From Cellvibrio sp. UBA7661 (GTDB taxonomy: Bacteria > Pseudomonadota > Gammaproteobacteria > Pseudomonadales > Cellvibrionaceae), in assembly GCA_002483365.1 (NCBI GenBank), contig DLHT01000018.1, positions 14,372-78,371 on the forward strand: DNA of 64,000 nt. Reading direction: 5' to 3'. Positions 35,373-43,778 of the stretch are shown here, one piece after another. How positions within the stretch are numbered: position 1 is the first letter of the stretch; each line of letters opens with the position of its first letter. A program made the translations under genes and the position numbers. The notes beneath the pieces are model-generated. The model was given only the letters and a program-made list of their open reading frames with translations. It made no database searches and was not told the DNA's origin.

Positions 35373-38300
35373 ATGAACAGAGTTCATCAGAGTAATACCA
35401 TTTCGTCTGTCTTCATGTCGTTTCTCCATCTTGTGGGGGCGGTAGCAGTCATTTTTGGCTTGGCGGCCTGCGGGAAAACAGAACCTCCCCCGAGCACAGT
35501 GAAAAAAGAGCAGTCCACGCAAGAAACTGTTGTTGGAGCCAAAATACTGGTGTTCAGTAAAACAGCAGGTTGGCGTCATGATTCCATTCCTGCAGGCATT
35601 GAAGCCTTGCAGAAGCTGGCAGCTGAAAATCAATTTACGGTTGTTGCGAGCGAAGATTCAAGTGTATTTACAGATGCTGAGCTCAGCCAATTCAATGCAA
35701 TCATTTTCTTAAACACAACGCTCAATATTCTTGATGAGAATCAGGAATTGGCAATGGAGCGATACATTCAAGCAGGTGGTGGTTTTGTTGGGGTGCATGC
35801 CGCAGCAGATACGGAGTGGGAAGGTGACTGGTTTTGGTATCGCAACCTGGTGGGCGCTGTTTTTAAAAACCACCCGAATGAGCCAAGTAATGTGCAGGTG
35901 GCAACCGTCAATTTCACTGATAAAAAACATCCTTCAACCGAAAAAATGCCAGATGCGTTTTCTATGGCAGATGAATGGTACAACTATCGCGATATGTATG
36001 AATTTATCAACGTCGTAGCCAAGGTTGATGAATCTACTTATGTCGGCGGTGAGCATGATCACGATCATCCTATTTCCTGGTATCACGAATACGATGGTGG
36101 CCGTGCGTTTTATACTGGTATGGGACATTCAGCTGAGGTTTATTCCAATCCTGATTTCCTGAAACATTTGTTGGGTGGTATCACCTACGCAGTTGGTCTC
36201 AACCATCGCCCGGGTTTTACACCGCGTTTGGATTACTCCAAATCCCGTCCGGAAAATAATCGTTTCATTAAAAAAACCTTGGTTGAAAATTTGGATGAGC
36301 CAGTCAAGTTGGCATTTTTTCCTAATGGCGACGCTCTTATTGCATTGCGTCCGGGAAAATTCCAGCGTGTTGATTACAAAACCAATCAACTAAGCGATGC
36401 CGGAAAATTAGTGACTGCTTATGATAAATATCAGGAGTGGGGGCTTGTTGGTGTAGCGGTAGATCCTGAGTTTGCAACCACGCAAGCTATTTATGCAGCC
36501 TTCACTACAAAAGATGAAGCGGGAAATATCTATCAGCGGTTGTCCCGTTTTTTGTGGCGCAATAATCAGGTAGATGCAGCGACAGAGCAAATGATCCTGC
36601 AGTATCAGATTGATAATAACTGCTGTCACACCGGTGGTGATTTACAGTTTGGCCAAAATGGCGAATTGTTTTTTTCAACGGGCGATAACACCAACCCACA
36701 TGATCAAGATGGTTACGCTCCTGTAGATCTTCGCCCTGGTATGAAGAAAAATGATGGTATGCGCGGGCCCGGCAACACTCAGGATTTGCGCGGTAAAGTA
36801 TTGCGCATCAAGCCGAAAGCAGAAGGCGGATACGATATCCCGGAAGGGAACCTCTTCAGTGATGCTGCCCAAGGTCGCCCAGAAATTTACGTAATGGGTG
36901 CGCGTAACCCATACAGTATTACTTACGATAAAAAAACCAGCACATTGTTTTATGGTGATGTCGGACCTGATGCAAGCAACGACTCTGAAGAAAAAGGTTC
37001 ACGCGGTTACGATGAGGTTAACCGTGTAACAGCGCCAGGAAATTTTGGTTGGCCGTTAGTTATTGGCCAAAATCGCCCATACAAACAATACGATTACGTC
37101 AATAAAAAAACGGGCGAGTTCGTTGATGTAAATGCCCCTGTTAATTATTCACCGAACAACACGGGTGCAAAACAATTGCCACCTGCACAACCGGCATTTA
37201 TTGCATATCCTTATGGGATTTCCGATGTTTTCCCTGAATTGGGTACAGGTGGACGTACAGCATTGGTTGCCGATGTTTATCGTGCGAACGAGTATCCCGA
37301 ATCAGTAAATCGCTATCCAGCGTATTACAACGAAAAATTATTTATTGTTGAATTTATGCGCGCCTGGGTAAAAGCCGTAAGCTTCGATGCACAAGGGCGC
37401 ATTCATAAGATTGAACCATTTGCACCGCAAATTAATTATGCATTACCGATTGATGCACGCTTCTCACCCGATGGCACTTTGTATGTGCTTGAATACGGTC
37501 TTTCGTGGTTCACCGGAAATCCAGATGCCCGTCTTGCCCGTATTGAATACGTAGGTGCAGGCAATCGTCCACCTATTGCAGAAATTGCTGTCAATAAAAG
37601 CCAGGCGGGAATTCCTGCTGCCATTCATGCATCAGCCAAAAAATCAGTCGACCTCGACAGCGATAAGATGGCTTATAAATGGGTATTGGGGTGTGCGGAT
37701 AATAGTTGTCCACAACGGCAGTTGGGTGACGCTACTGAAGTGAACTTATCGTTTGATAAGGCTGGAAAATACAATTTGGCATTAACCGTGACAGATGTTC
37801 ATGGTGCAACTTCATCCACAAATACCCAACTTGATATTGGCAATGAGCCTTCGCAGATCGAATTTTCGTTAAACCAAAACCAATCATTTTATTGGGCTGA
37901 CACAAGCAAGCTGAACTACACCTTCACTGTTCAGGATCAAGAGGACGGTGCCGTTACCGAGGTCGACAACAGCAACCCGTTAATCACATTTGAATATATT
38001 TCACCGGTCAGTAAAAAAGGGCAGGGGCATCAGGTTGTAGATGTTATCCAACAAGCAAAAGCATTGGTTGATGCGAATAATTGTCTTGGTTGCCATAAGG
38101 TAGATGAAAAGCTGGTTGGCCCGGCATTTCGCGATGTTGCCCGTAAATACCAAAATGACCCGAATGCAATTAAGTATTTGGTCAATAAACTTGCTAACGG
38201 CGGTGCCGGTGTTTGGGGTGAGATGAATATGCCAGGCTTCTCTGGCTTGAGTGATGCAGATCGTACTGCGTTGGCGACTTATGTTTTGTCGCTGGCAGAA

Positions 38301-38894
38301 GATAACTCGCCTAAAGGTTTACCTTTATCTGGCGTAGTTGCGCTTGAATCCCATCAAAAAAATGTAACCGGCTTAACAGCGAATTCACCATACAGCAGTC
38401 TTGGAGATGCCTATAAATTCTCAGCCAGTTATACCGATAAAGTTGCTAATGGTATGCCGTCGATCCAAACGGTTCAGGAGTTCAAGTTAGTCCCTTATCG
38501 TTTTGATTTTGATAGTGTATTTAACCCTGACCTGGCATCCAAAGGTGTAGCACAAGATACTTTCAGGGAGATTAAGACGATCAAGTTCAATGCGGATGAT
38601 AATTGGGCTGGTTTTGCAATAGGCCGATATGATTTGTCATCGGTGAAGTCATTAAAAATTGGGGCACTCTTTTTCAAAGAGCCAACCAAATGGTTAATTG
38701 AAGTTCGCCGCGCAAATGCACAAGGTGACGTATTGGCGGAGGGTGTACTGACTCCCCAAGAGCTTAAAACCTACGGCCGTACAGAGATTGTATTAAAAGA
38801 GTCTACAGGCTTCTTTGATCTGTATATCCAGGTGAAGCCCGAACAAAAAACGTCTGCTGAGTTGCGTTTGCAAGATATTAGTTTTGAAAAATAA
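35373..38894 (+). CDS. ThuA / sugar dehydrogenase / PKD / cytochrome c fusion lipoprotein
   Basis: This 1173-residue exported lipoprotein (lipobox LAAC, Cys33) probably oxidises a sugar at the cell surface and passes electrons to its own haem. Domains in order: ThuA-like (about 55-275; FSKTAGWRHDSIP, GGGFVGVHAAADTEW); glucose/sorbosone dehydrogenase-type beta-propeller (about 290-720; CCHTGGDLQFGQNGELFFS, MGARNPYSITYD, NFGWPLV), a PQQ-using family; PKD-like (about 730-820); class I cytochrome c with CLGCH (904-908) and a probable axial Met953 in GEMNMP; and a C-terminal beta domain resembling carbohydrate-binding modules. Start at ATG 35373 places the signal peptide correctly. It is a single gene with a terminator. 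The substrate is unknown. Confidence 0.88.
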   Translation: MNRVHQSNTISSVFMSFLHLVGAVAVIFGLAACGKTEPPPSTVKKEQSTQETVVGAKILVFSKTAGWRHDSIPAGIEALQKLAAENQFTVVASEDSSVFTDAELSQFNAIIFLNTTLNILDENQELAMERYIQAGGGFVGVHAAADTEWEGDWFWYRNLVGAVFKNHPNEPSNVQVATVNFTDKKHPSTEKMPDAFSMADEWYNYRDMYEFINVVAKVDESTYVGGEHDHDHPISWYHEYDGGRAFYTGMGHSAEVYSNPDFLKHLLGGITYAVGLNHRPGFTPRLDYSKSRPENNRFIKKTLVENLDEPVKLAFFPNGDALIALRPGKFQRVDYKTNQLSDAGKLVTAYDKYQEWGLVGVAVDPEFATTQAIYAAFTTKDEAGNIYQRLSRFLWRNNQVDAATEQMILQYQIDNNCCHTGGDLQFGQNGELFFSTGDNTNPHDQDGYAPVDLRPGMKKNDGMRGPGNTQDLRGKVLRIKPKAEGGYDIPEGNLFSDAAQGRPEIYVMGARNPYSITYDKKTSTLFYGDVGPDASNDSEEKGSRGYDEVNRVTAPGNFGWPLVIGQNRPYKQYDYVNKKTGEFVDVNAPVNYSPNNTGAKQLPPAQPAFIAYPYGISDVFPELGTGGRTALVADVYRANEYPESVNRYPAYYNEKLFIVEFMRAWVKAVSFDAQGRIHKIEPFAPQINYALPIDARFSPDGTLYVLEYGLSWFTGNPDARLARIEYVGAGNRPPIAEIAVNKSQAGIPAAIHASAKKSVDLDSDKMAYKWVLGCADNSCPQRQLGDATEVNLSFDKAGKYNLALTVTDVHGATSSTNTQLDIGNEPSQIEFSLNQNQSFYWADTSKLNYTFTVQDQEDGAVTEVDNSNPLITFEYISPVSKKGQGHQVVDVIQQAKALVDANNCLGCHKVDEKLVGPAFRDVARKYQNDPNAIKYLVNKLANGGAGVWGEMNMPGFSGLSDADRTALATYVLSLAEDNSPKGLPLSGVVALESHQKNVTGLTANSPYSSLGDAYKFSASYTDKVANGMPSIQTVQEFKLVPYRFDFDSVFNPDLASKGVAQDTFREIKTIKFNADDNWAGFAIGRYDLSSVKSLKIGALFFKEPTKWLIEVRRANAQGDVLAEGVLTPQELKTYGRTEIVLKESTGFFDLYIQVKPEQKTSAELRLQDISFEK

Positions 38895-38930
38895 AACTGG
38901 TATCTATAGATAATTACTGTTGAAAAAATA

Positions 38931-38957
38931 AAAAAACCACGCTTGCGTGGTTTTTTT
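38931..38957. terminator. bidirectional terminator
   Basis: AAAAAACCACGC-TT-GCGTGGTTTTTTT lies between the convergent ThuA-fusion gene and the diguanylate cyclase gene, with A/T tracts on both sides. Confidence 0.93.
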
Positions 38958-39001
38958 ATTGAAAGTTTTTTGTTGTTTTTTATGGTTGTTGAATCGTGAG
39001 T

Positions 39002-39937
39002 TTATGAGTTTACCGCTGTAATTGCATCTGCACTGACGACACAGTTTCGGCCTGATTTTTTTGCCAGATATAATGCATTATCAGCTCGTTCAAAAAATTC
39101 ATTAACGTGTTCTTTGGGAGATCCCTGGTAAGTGGCGATGCCAACGCTGATGGTCATATTGAGCATTTTGCCATTGTGTGAAATAGGTGTTTCGGCAATT
39201 TGCTGACGAATGCGCTCGGCAATAATTTTGGCTCCTTCGGAGTCTGTTTTTCCAAGTACAACTACAAATTCTTCGCCGCCATAACGGAAGGTGATATCAC
39301 TGCCACGACATACGGATTGGATGGTTTTGGCTATTTCGCGGAGCACCATGTCACCGCGATTATGTCCGTATTCATCGTTAATTTTTTTGAAAAAATCAAC
39401 ATCGATGATTAACAAGGATAATGGCGTTTTGTGGCGTTCTGCCATTTGCAACTCACGGCGCAAGGCGGTATCCAAAGCGGCGCGATTACCCAACATAGTA
39501 AGCGGATCAAGCAGGGCAAGGCGCATGGCCGTTTGGTAGCGGATTGAGTTGCGCAGTGGGTAAATCAGCGAGCTTAGTAAAAACTCCAGCGTAATTAATT
39601 CAGCTTCAACAAAGCGTTTACTGCGACTAAAAATGATTTCACCCAGATAGCCTTCATCGGTAGTCAAACGATAATCGCAGTGATGCAGGCATTCACGGCC
39701 CACTTTTAAGACATTGCTACCGTCACTGAACTTAAAAACCAGACCAGATACATTGACCAAGGATTGGATGTGTTTGTAAAACAGATTGAGGATTTCCCCG
39801 GTGTCCAGGCTCATTTGTAACGCCTGGGACAGGCGTACCCGAGTGCTGAGCTCCTGTTCAGGTGTCAGGGGGATGAGAGGAATGTTGGCTGCGCCATTTA
39901 CCTGATGGGAATTAGTCACCAGAGTCATGTCCCGCAT
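39002..39937 (-). CDS. diguanylate cyclase (GAF-like + GGDEF)
   Basis: It should make cyclic di-GMP from two GTP. The 311-residue soluble protein has an N-terminal GAF-like sensor region (about 25-140; SLDTGEILNLFYKHIQSLV) and a C-terminal GGDEF domain (about 145-305). The active-site loop RYGGEEFVVVLG is intact, and the product-inhibition I-site RGSD lies five residues before it. LALLDPLTMLGNRAALD opens the domain in the usual way. A ribosome site (CAGGTAAAG) precedes ATG 39937. The signal sensed is unknown. Confidence 0.93.
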   Translation of the reverse strand: MRDMTLVTNSHQVNGAANIPLIPLTPEQELSTRVRLSQALQMSLDTGEILNLFYKHIQSLVNVSGLVFKFSDGSNVLKVGRECLHHCDYRLTTDEGYLGEIIFSRSKRFVEAELITLEFLLSSLIYPLRNSIRYQTAMRLALLDPLTMLGNRAALDTALRRELQMAERHKTPLSLLIIDVDFFKKINDEYGHNRGDMVLREIAKTIQSVCRGSDITFRYGGEEFVVVLGKTDSEGAKIIAERIRQQIAETPISHNGKMLNMTISVGIATYQGSPKEHVNEFFERADNALYLAKKSGRNCVVSADAITAVNS

Positions 39938-39969
39938 ATTCTTTACCTGTCACGTTAAAAGTTATTCGT

Positions 39970-40000
39970 CGCCTAATTGCCGTTTTTGAATAATTAGGCG
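39970..40000. repeat. inverted repeat upstream of the diguanylate cyclase gene
   Basis: CGCCTAATT (39970-39978) and AATTAGGCG (39992-40000) are exact reverse complements with a 13-base spacer. The repeat is 33 bases before the GGDEF gene and downstream of the CpxA-like gene. It is either an operator or a terminator for the sensor gene; a T-rich loop on the plus strand and an absent tail make termination less likely. Confidence 0.45.
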
Positions 40001-40139
40001 CCAGTGAAAGGTGTTTAGCGAAATTCATGCCATTCGATTTTTATAATTTTATTTCCATTAAAATCAAATAGTTGGCGGGTTCTGCGGATGTTGGGCGGCA
40101 GTGTTATCGTCAGGAAGTCAACAGGTTGAATGCGGTAAA

Positions 40140-40157
40140 GCGGAAATCTTTTGCCGC
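40140..40157. repeat. GCGGAA-N4-TTTGCCGC motif, copy 3
   Basis: Third copy of the 18-base motif also seen at 4065 and 8461, here immediately downstream of the CpxA-like stop codon. Confidence 0.5.
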
Positions 40158-40160
40158 CAG

Positions 40161-41555
40161 TCAAAAGTTTGTCGGCAAAAGTATGCAGAGACACAGACCG
40201 CCAGTGGGGCGGTTTTCTGCCCAGATCCGGCCTTTGTGTAGGGACACGCTTCGATGGGCAATAGCGAGCCCGAGACCGTAACCACCGCTCTCGCGTGTAC
40301 GTGCCTGATCGGTGCGGAAGAAAGGTTGGAATATATCGGCAAGAGTATCTTCAGGTACACCAGGCCCCTGATCCATGATGTCTATCCGGTAGTGTTCGCC
40401 ATCACCGGTTTTATCCAATTGGATGCAGATTTCGGAGTTGTGGGGTGTGTAAAGTATTGCATTGCGCAATGTGTTTTCAAAAACGCCTAACAGCATGTTC
40501 CCATGGGTTGAAACAAGTGCTTCTTCCAATGGGGATTTGAAACGGATATTGATATTTTTGTCGTAGGCATCCTGTTGGTAGTTATCCATCAGGGTTTGCA
40601 ACATGCTGACCAAATCCACGACATCATCCAGTACCCAGCTATCTTGACCTTGTACGGGTAAAGTCAAAATTTCGGTGATGATGTCATTGAGATAATCTGC
40701 CGCCTGTTTGATGCGTGCCAATTCATTATCTACTACACCATTACTGCGTTGACGAGCCAATGCAAGCGCAATTTGCAGTCGCGCCAAAGGGGTCCGTAAC
40801 TCATGCGAAACGTCTTTAATCAGGCGTTTCTGTTCTTGCATCGATTTTTCCAGCCGCTCAGTCATGTGATCAAAATCACGGCCAAGTGCAGCAATTTCAT
40901 CGTTGCGCCCGCGGAATTGTTCACTGATGCGCACACTTAAATCACCGCGCGCAATTTGCTGGGTGGCCTTTTGCAGTGTGTTGATACTGCGGGTGAAATG
41001 ACGTGCAAGAAAAAAACAGGCAGATCCACTGACTAATATTGATACCAGTAATAATGGCCAAATGTTATCGAGGAAAAGCTCCCAAATAATATCCCGATCC
41101 TGGCCTTCATCGCGTCCTGCAGAAATAGTAATTAATTTCACACTATTGCCATCACTTAACGTGATGTAGCGCCCGAATAATTTACGGTTGCGGTCTTGAA
41201 CCTTATCGAAGGGGTGTTTGAACGTGAGTCGCGGTGCGAGAAACATGACTCCCGGTGGTAGTGGACGATCAAGCAGGTCACGGTTTTCCTTATCGATAAC
41301 GTACACAAACCGCGTTGACCAGGCAGGCATTGCGCGCAAGTCCTGAATCAATTGTTGGGTATTGCGGTTGACCGCATTACCCACCATTTGGAAGAGCAAA
41401 CGTTTTGCAGGATCATCATCATTGGTCATGCTGCTATGTTGCAGATTGCCATCTGGCGTCATGTCGAACCAATGCACAACAATATTGGTGCCGATAATAA
41501 TCGCCACCGTAATCAACCAAAATGTAAGAAATATTTTTAAATAAAGGCGTGTCAT
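40161..41555 (-). CDS. cpxA: CpxA-like envelope-stress sensor histidine kinase
   Basis: This 464-residue membrane kinase has a first span (about 8-26), a periplasmic sensor of about 140 residues, a second span (about 180-200) and HAMP (TRSINTLQKATQQIARGDL). HisKA follows with LIKDVSHELRTPLARLQIA, then HATPase with VFENTLRNAILY, IDMDQGPGVP-type G1 (here IDIMDQGPGVP) and GGYGLGLAIAHRS. It belongs to the CpxA/RstB group. The start codon overlaps the stop of the response regulator by one base. The divergent Spy/CpxP-like gene supports the Cpx reading. Confidence 0.85.
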   Translation of the reverse strand: MTRLYLKIFLTFWLITVAIIIGTNIVVHWFDMTPDGNLQHSSMTNDDDPAKRLLFQMVGNAVNRNTQQLIQDLRAMPAWSTRFVYVIDKENRDLLDRPLPPGVMFLAPRLTFKHPFDKVQDRNRKLFGRYITLSDGNSVKLITISAGRDEGQDRDIIWELFLDNIWPLLLVSILVSGSACFFLARHFTRSINTLQKATQQIARGDLSVRISEQFRGRNDEIAALGRDFDHMTERLEKSMQEQKRLIKDVSHELRTPLARLQIALALARQRSNGVVDNELARIKQAADYLNDIITEILTLPVQGQDSWVLDDVVDLVSMLQTLMDNYQQDAYDKNINIRFKSPLEEALVSTHGNMLLGVFENTLRNAILYTPHNSEICIQLDKTGDGEHYRIDIMDQGPGVPEDTLADIFQPFFRTDQARTRESGGYGLGLAIAHRSVSLHKGRIWAENRPTGGLCLCILLPTNF

Positions 41556-42262
41556 TAATTTACAGGATCATCATCGTTCATCGTTAACATGTACCCGGCA
41601 CCGCGTACATTGATGATCAGATCCTTTGATGAGCCTGCAGCAGTAATTTTTTTGCGGATGTTGCTCACATGTACGTCGATGCTGCGATCGTAAGGAGTTA
41701 GCTTGCGGTTAAGCGCTTGTTCGGTCATGTCATCTTTGCTAATGACCTGTCCGGCGCGACGTACCAATATTTCCAAAACACTGAATTCAGTTCCGGTGAG
41801 GGCGACTTCCTGATTATCCCAGGTTGTTGTACGTGTTCCCAAATGCAGTGACAACTTTCCGGAAGTCAGACGCTCAACGCTATTGGGCGATGCTTCTTTG
41901 TGGTTTGCGCGACGCAAGATAGCGCGAATGCGTGCAACTAACTCGCGTGGGTCACAGGGTTTGGATAAATAATCATCGGCACCGATTTCCAAGCCGATAA
42001 CACGGTCAACAGTGTCACCTTTAGCTGTGAGCATAATCACCGGTGTCTGATTGTGCTGGCGCAAATTTTTCAACACATCAAATCCATTGCGCACGGGCAG
42101 CATCACATCAAGCACGATAACGGAATAGGGATGTTTCAATGCAAGATCAAGAGCCGTTTGACCATCAAAAGCGGTATCTACCGAGAAACTTTCAGTTTGG
42201 AGGTATTCGGTCAGTAATTGACTGAGTTCTTTGTCGTCGTCGATGAGTAGAACTTTAAGCAT
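41555..42262 (-). CDS. cpxR: CpxR-like OmpR-family response regulator
   Basis: This 235-residue regulator comprises a receiver (about 1-115; LLIDDD, phosphoacceptor Asp in VIVLDVMLP, LTAKG, YLSKPCDP) and an OmpR-type winged helix (about 135-230; LTGTEFSVLEILVRRAGQV, DRSIDVHVSNIRKKI, NVRGAGYML). It is transcribed first in the cpxR-cpxA pair, divergently from a CpxP/Spy-like gene, as in enterobacteria. It probably controls both promoters in the shared gap. Confidence 0.87.
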   Translation of the reverse strand: MLKVLLIDDDKELSQLLTEYLQTESFSVDTAFDGQTALDLALKHPYSVIVLDVMLPVRNGFDVLKNLRQHNQTPVIMLTAKGDTVDRVIGLEIGADDYLSKPCDPRELVARIRAILRRANHKEASPNSVERLTSGKLSLHLGTRTTTWDNQEVALTGTEFSVLEILVRRAGQVISKDDMTEQALNRKLTPYDRSIDVHVSNIRKKITAAGSSKDLIINVRGAGYMLTMNDDDPVN

Positions 42263-42339
42263 GGTCGTATCTAATCCCCTGTTGGAAGGCGCTGAGTGTG
42301 CACCAGGCCTTGTTGAGAGTCATGATTCTTTGGAATTCA

Positions 42340-42354
42340 TTAACCAATCTTAAC
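42340..42354. promoter_or_regulatory. candidate CpxR box in the cpxR-cpxP gap
   Basis: Direct repeat TTAAC-N5-TTAAC, read on the minus strand GTTAA-N5-GTTAA. It resembles the E. coli CpxR site GTAAA-N5-GTAAA in unit length and spacing. It lies between the divergent starts. Confidence 0.5.
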
Positions 42355-42448
42355 ATTATCCGCACCATAATGGATTCACAGGCTCGGATACAGGCTGCCG
42401 GGCATGAGAGCTGAATCAGCCTGACCATACTGCCAGAGGAATATTGTT

Positions 42449-42955
42449 ATGAAAGCGATCAGATTATTGTCTGTTGGGGTCATCCTGTTGAGTGCAGCCA
42501 GTGTAATGCCGGCTATGGCGGGGGACTCGGGAAAGCGTTGTGATGTTAAGCATCATATCGGCCAGTGGGGTGGGCATGACGGTATGGGAGAGCGCGAGTT
42601 GCGCCACCTTGGGCATGCATTGGATTTGACTGATGAACAAAAGGCAACACTTGCAAGCCAGCGTGACGCCAACAAAGCAGCGCGCGAAGCACTTCACTCC
42701 AGGTTGTCTGGTGCGCGTACGGCATTGGCAACAGCTGTAGAAGCTGGCGCGAATGAAGCGGAGTTAACGGCATTGGCAGATACTTTGGGCAAATTACAAG
42801 CTGAACAAGTGCTTGCAAGTCTTAAAGCGCGCCAGGCGTTTCTCGCTGTACTGACAGATGAGCAAAAGACAAAAATGACCGAGCTCAAGTCCAAGCGTAT
42901 GGAGCGTAAAAAAGAACATAAATCGGAGCGCAGAGAAACCCAATCATCATCGTGA
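42449..42955 (+). CDS. cpxP: CpxP/Spy-like periplasmic stress protein
   Basis: This 168-residue protein has a Sec signal cleaved after AMA (about residue 24) and a helical mature part. It carries two LTxxQ-type motifs (LTDEQKATL near residue 56 and LTDEQKTKM near 137), the signature of the CpxP/Spy family. These proteins bind misfolded periplasmic proteins and damp CpxA. Residues just after the signal are rich in His, Gly and Cys (KRCDVKHH), which could bind metal. The tail is strongly basic. It is divergent from cpxR-cpxA. Confidence 0.85.
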   Translation: MKAIRLLSVGVILLSAASVMPAMAGDSGKRCDVKHHIGQWGGHDGMGERELRHLGHALDLTDEQKATLASQRDANKAAREALHSRLSGARTALATAVEAGANEAELTALADTLGKLQAEQVLASLKARQAFLAVLTDEQKTKMTELKSKRMERKKEHKSERRETQSSS

Positions 42956-42979
42956 ATATGGATTCCCTCTTGTTTGACT

Positions 42980-43006
42980 AAAACCCCGCTTGGCGGGGTT
43001 TTTTGT
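42980..43006 (+). terminator. Rho-independent terminator after the cpxP-like gene
   Basis: AAACCCCGC-TT-GCGGGGTT followed by TTTT. Confidence 0.93.
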
Positions 43007-43142
43007 TAGTGGATCATGGATTAGATCTAATTTCCGGATGGGATCCGTATCGGGCTTGCTTGTGTAAGACATTCTTGGGAAAATTCGCGCCGTTTTTAGC
43101 GATCCTGCTATTTCCCGTTTACTCCTGCTTCCCGAGGTTATC

Positions 43143-43688
43143 GTGGCACAGATAGGTCTGTTTTTTGGTAGTGACGAAGGTAATACCGAGCGCGTTGCTT
43201 ATCGCATCCAAAATCGTTTTGGTGCCGATGTTGTTGACGTTCGCGATATCAGTGATGCTACACAATTGGATTTTGCCAATTACGACAAAATTATTTTGGG
43301 AATTCCCACATGGGATTTCGGCCAGATCCAATCGGATTGGGAAGAGTTTTGGGATGATATTGCTGCGGTAGATTTTTCTGGCAAGCAAGTTGCGTTATTT
43401 GGTCTGGGTGACCAATTTGGATACGGTGATTATTTCCTTGATGCAATGGGAATGCTGCATGATGTGATTATCCAGTCCGGCCCTGAAATAGTAGGGCATT
43501 GGCCAACGGATGGTTACGAATTTGAAGCATCAAAAGCAGAAATTCCCGGTGCAGGTCATTTTGTTGGTTTGGCATTGGATGAAGATCAGCAAGAAAATTT
43601 GACGGCTGACCGCTTGAACCGTTGGTGCACTCAGGTTCATGTTGAATTCGGTTTGGATTCACCGCTAAATCTACTGGATGACAATTGA
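43143..43688 (+). CDS. fldA: long-chain flavodoxin
   Basis: This FMN-binding electron carrier has 181 residues, with the ~20-residue insertion of long-chain flavodoxins. The phosphate loop is GLFFGSDEGNTERVA. FMN-stacking regions are GIPTWDFGQIQSDWEEF and LFGLGDQFGYGDYFLDAMG. It starts with GTG at 43143, preceded by CGAGG. It is monocistronic between two terminators. A role supplying electrons to radical-SAM or biosynthetic enzymes is usual for FldA. Confidence 0.93.
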   Translation: MAQIGLFFGSDEGNTERVAYRIQNRFGADVVDVRDISDATQLDFANYDKIILGIPTWDFGQIQSDWEEFWDDIAAVDFSGKQVALFGLGDQFGYGDYFLDAMGMLHDVIIQSGPEIVGHWPTDGYEFEASKAEIPGAGHFVGLALDEDQQENLTADRLNRWCTQVHVEFGLDSPLNLLDDN

Positions 43689-43720
43689 TTTCAAAGCGGT
43701 ATTCCGCTGGGTAATTAAAA

Positions 43721-43751
43721 AATAAAGGACGCATATGCGTCCTTTATTTTT
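43721..43751. terminator. bidirectional terminator between fldA and cmoB
   Basis: AATAAAGGACGCAT / ATGCGTCCTTTATT is a nearly perfect palindrome with T and A tails, between convergent genes. Confidence 0.93.
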
Positions 43752-43778
43752 AAACCGTTTTTTATTGCAAGAGCGTCA

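Noticed and set aside
40072..40281. Small plus-strand open frame at the 3' end of the CpxA-like gene
   Set aside because: Most of it is antisense to the kinase, with no ribosome site and no recognisable domain.
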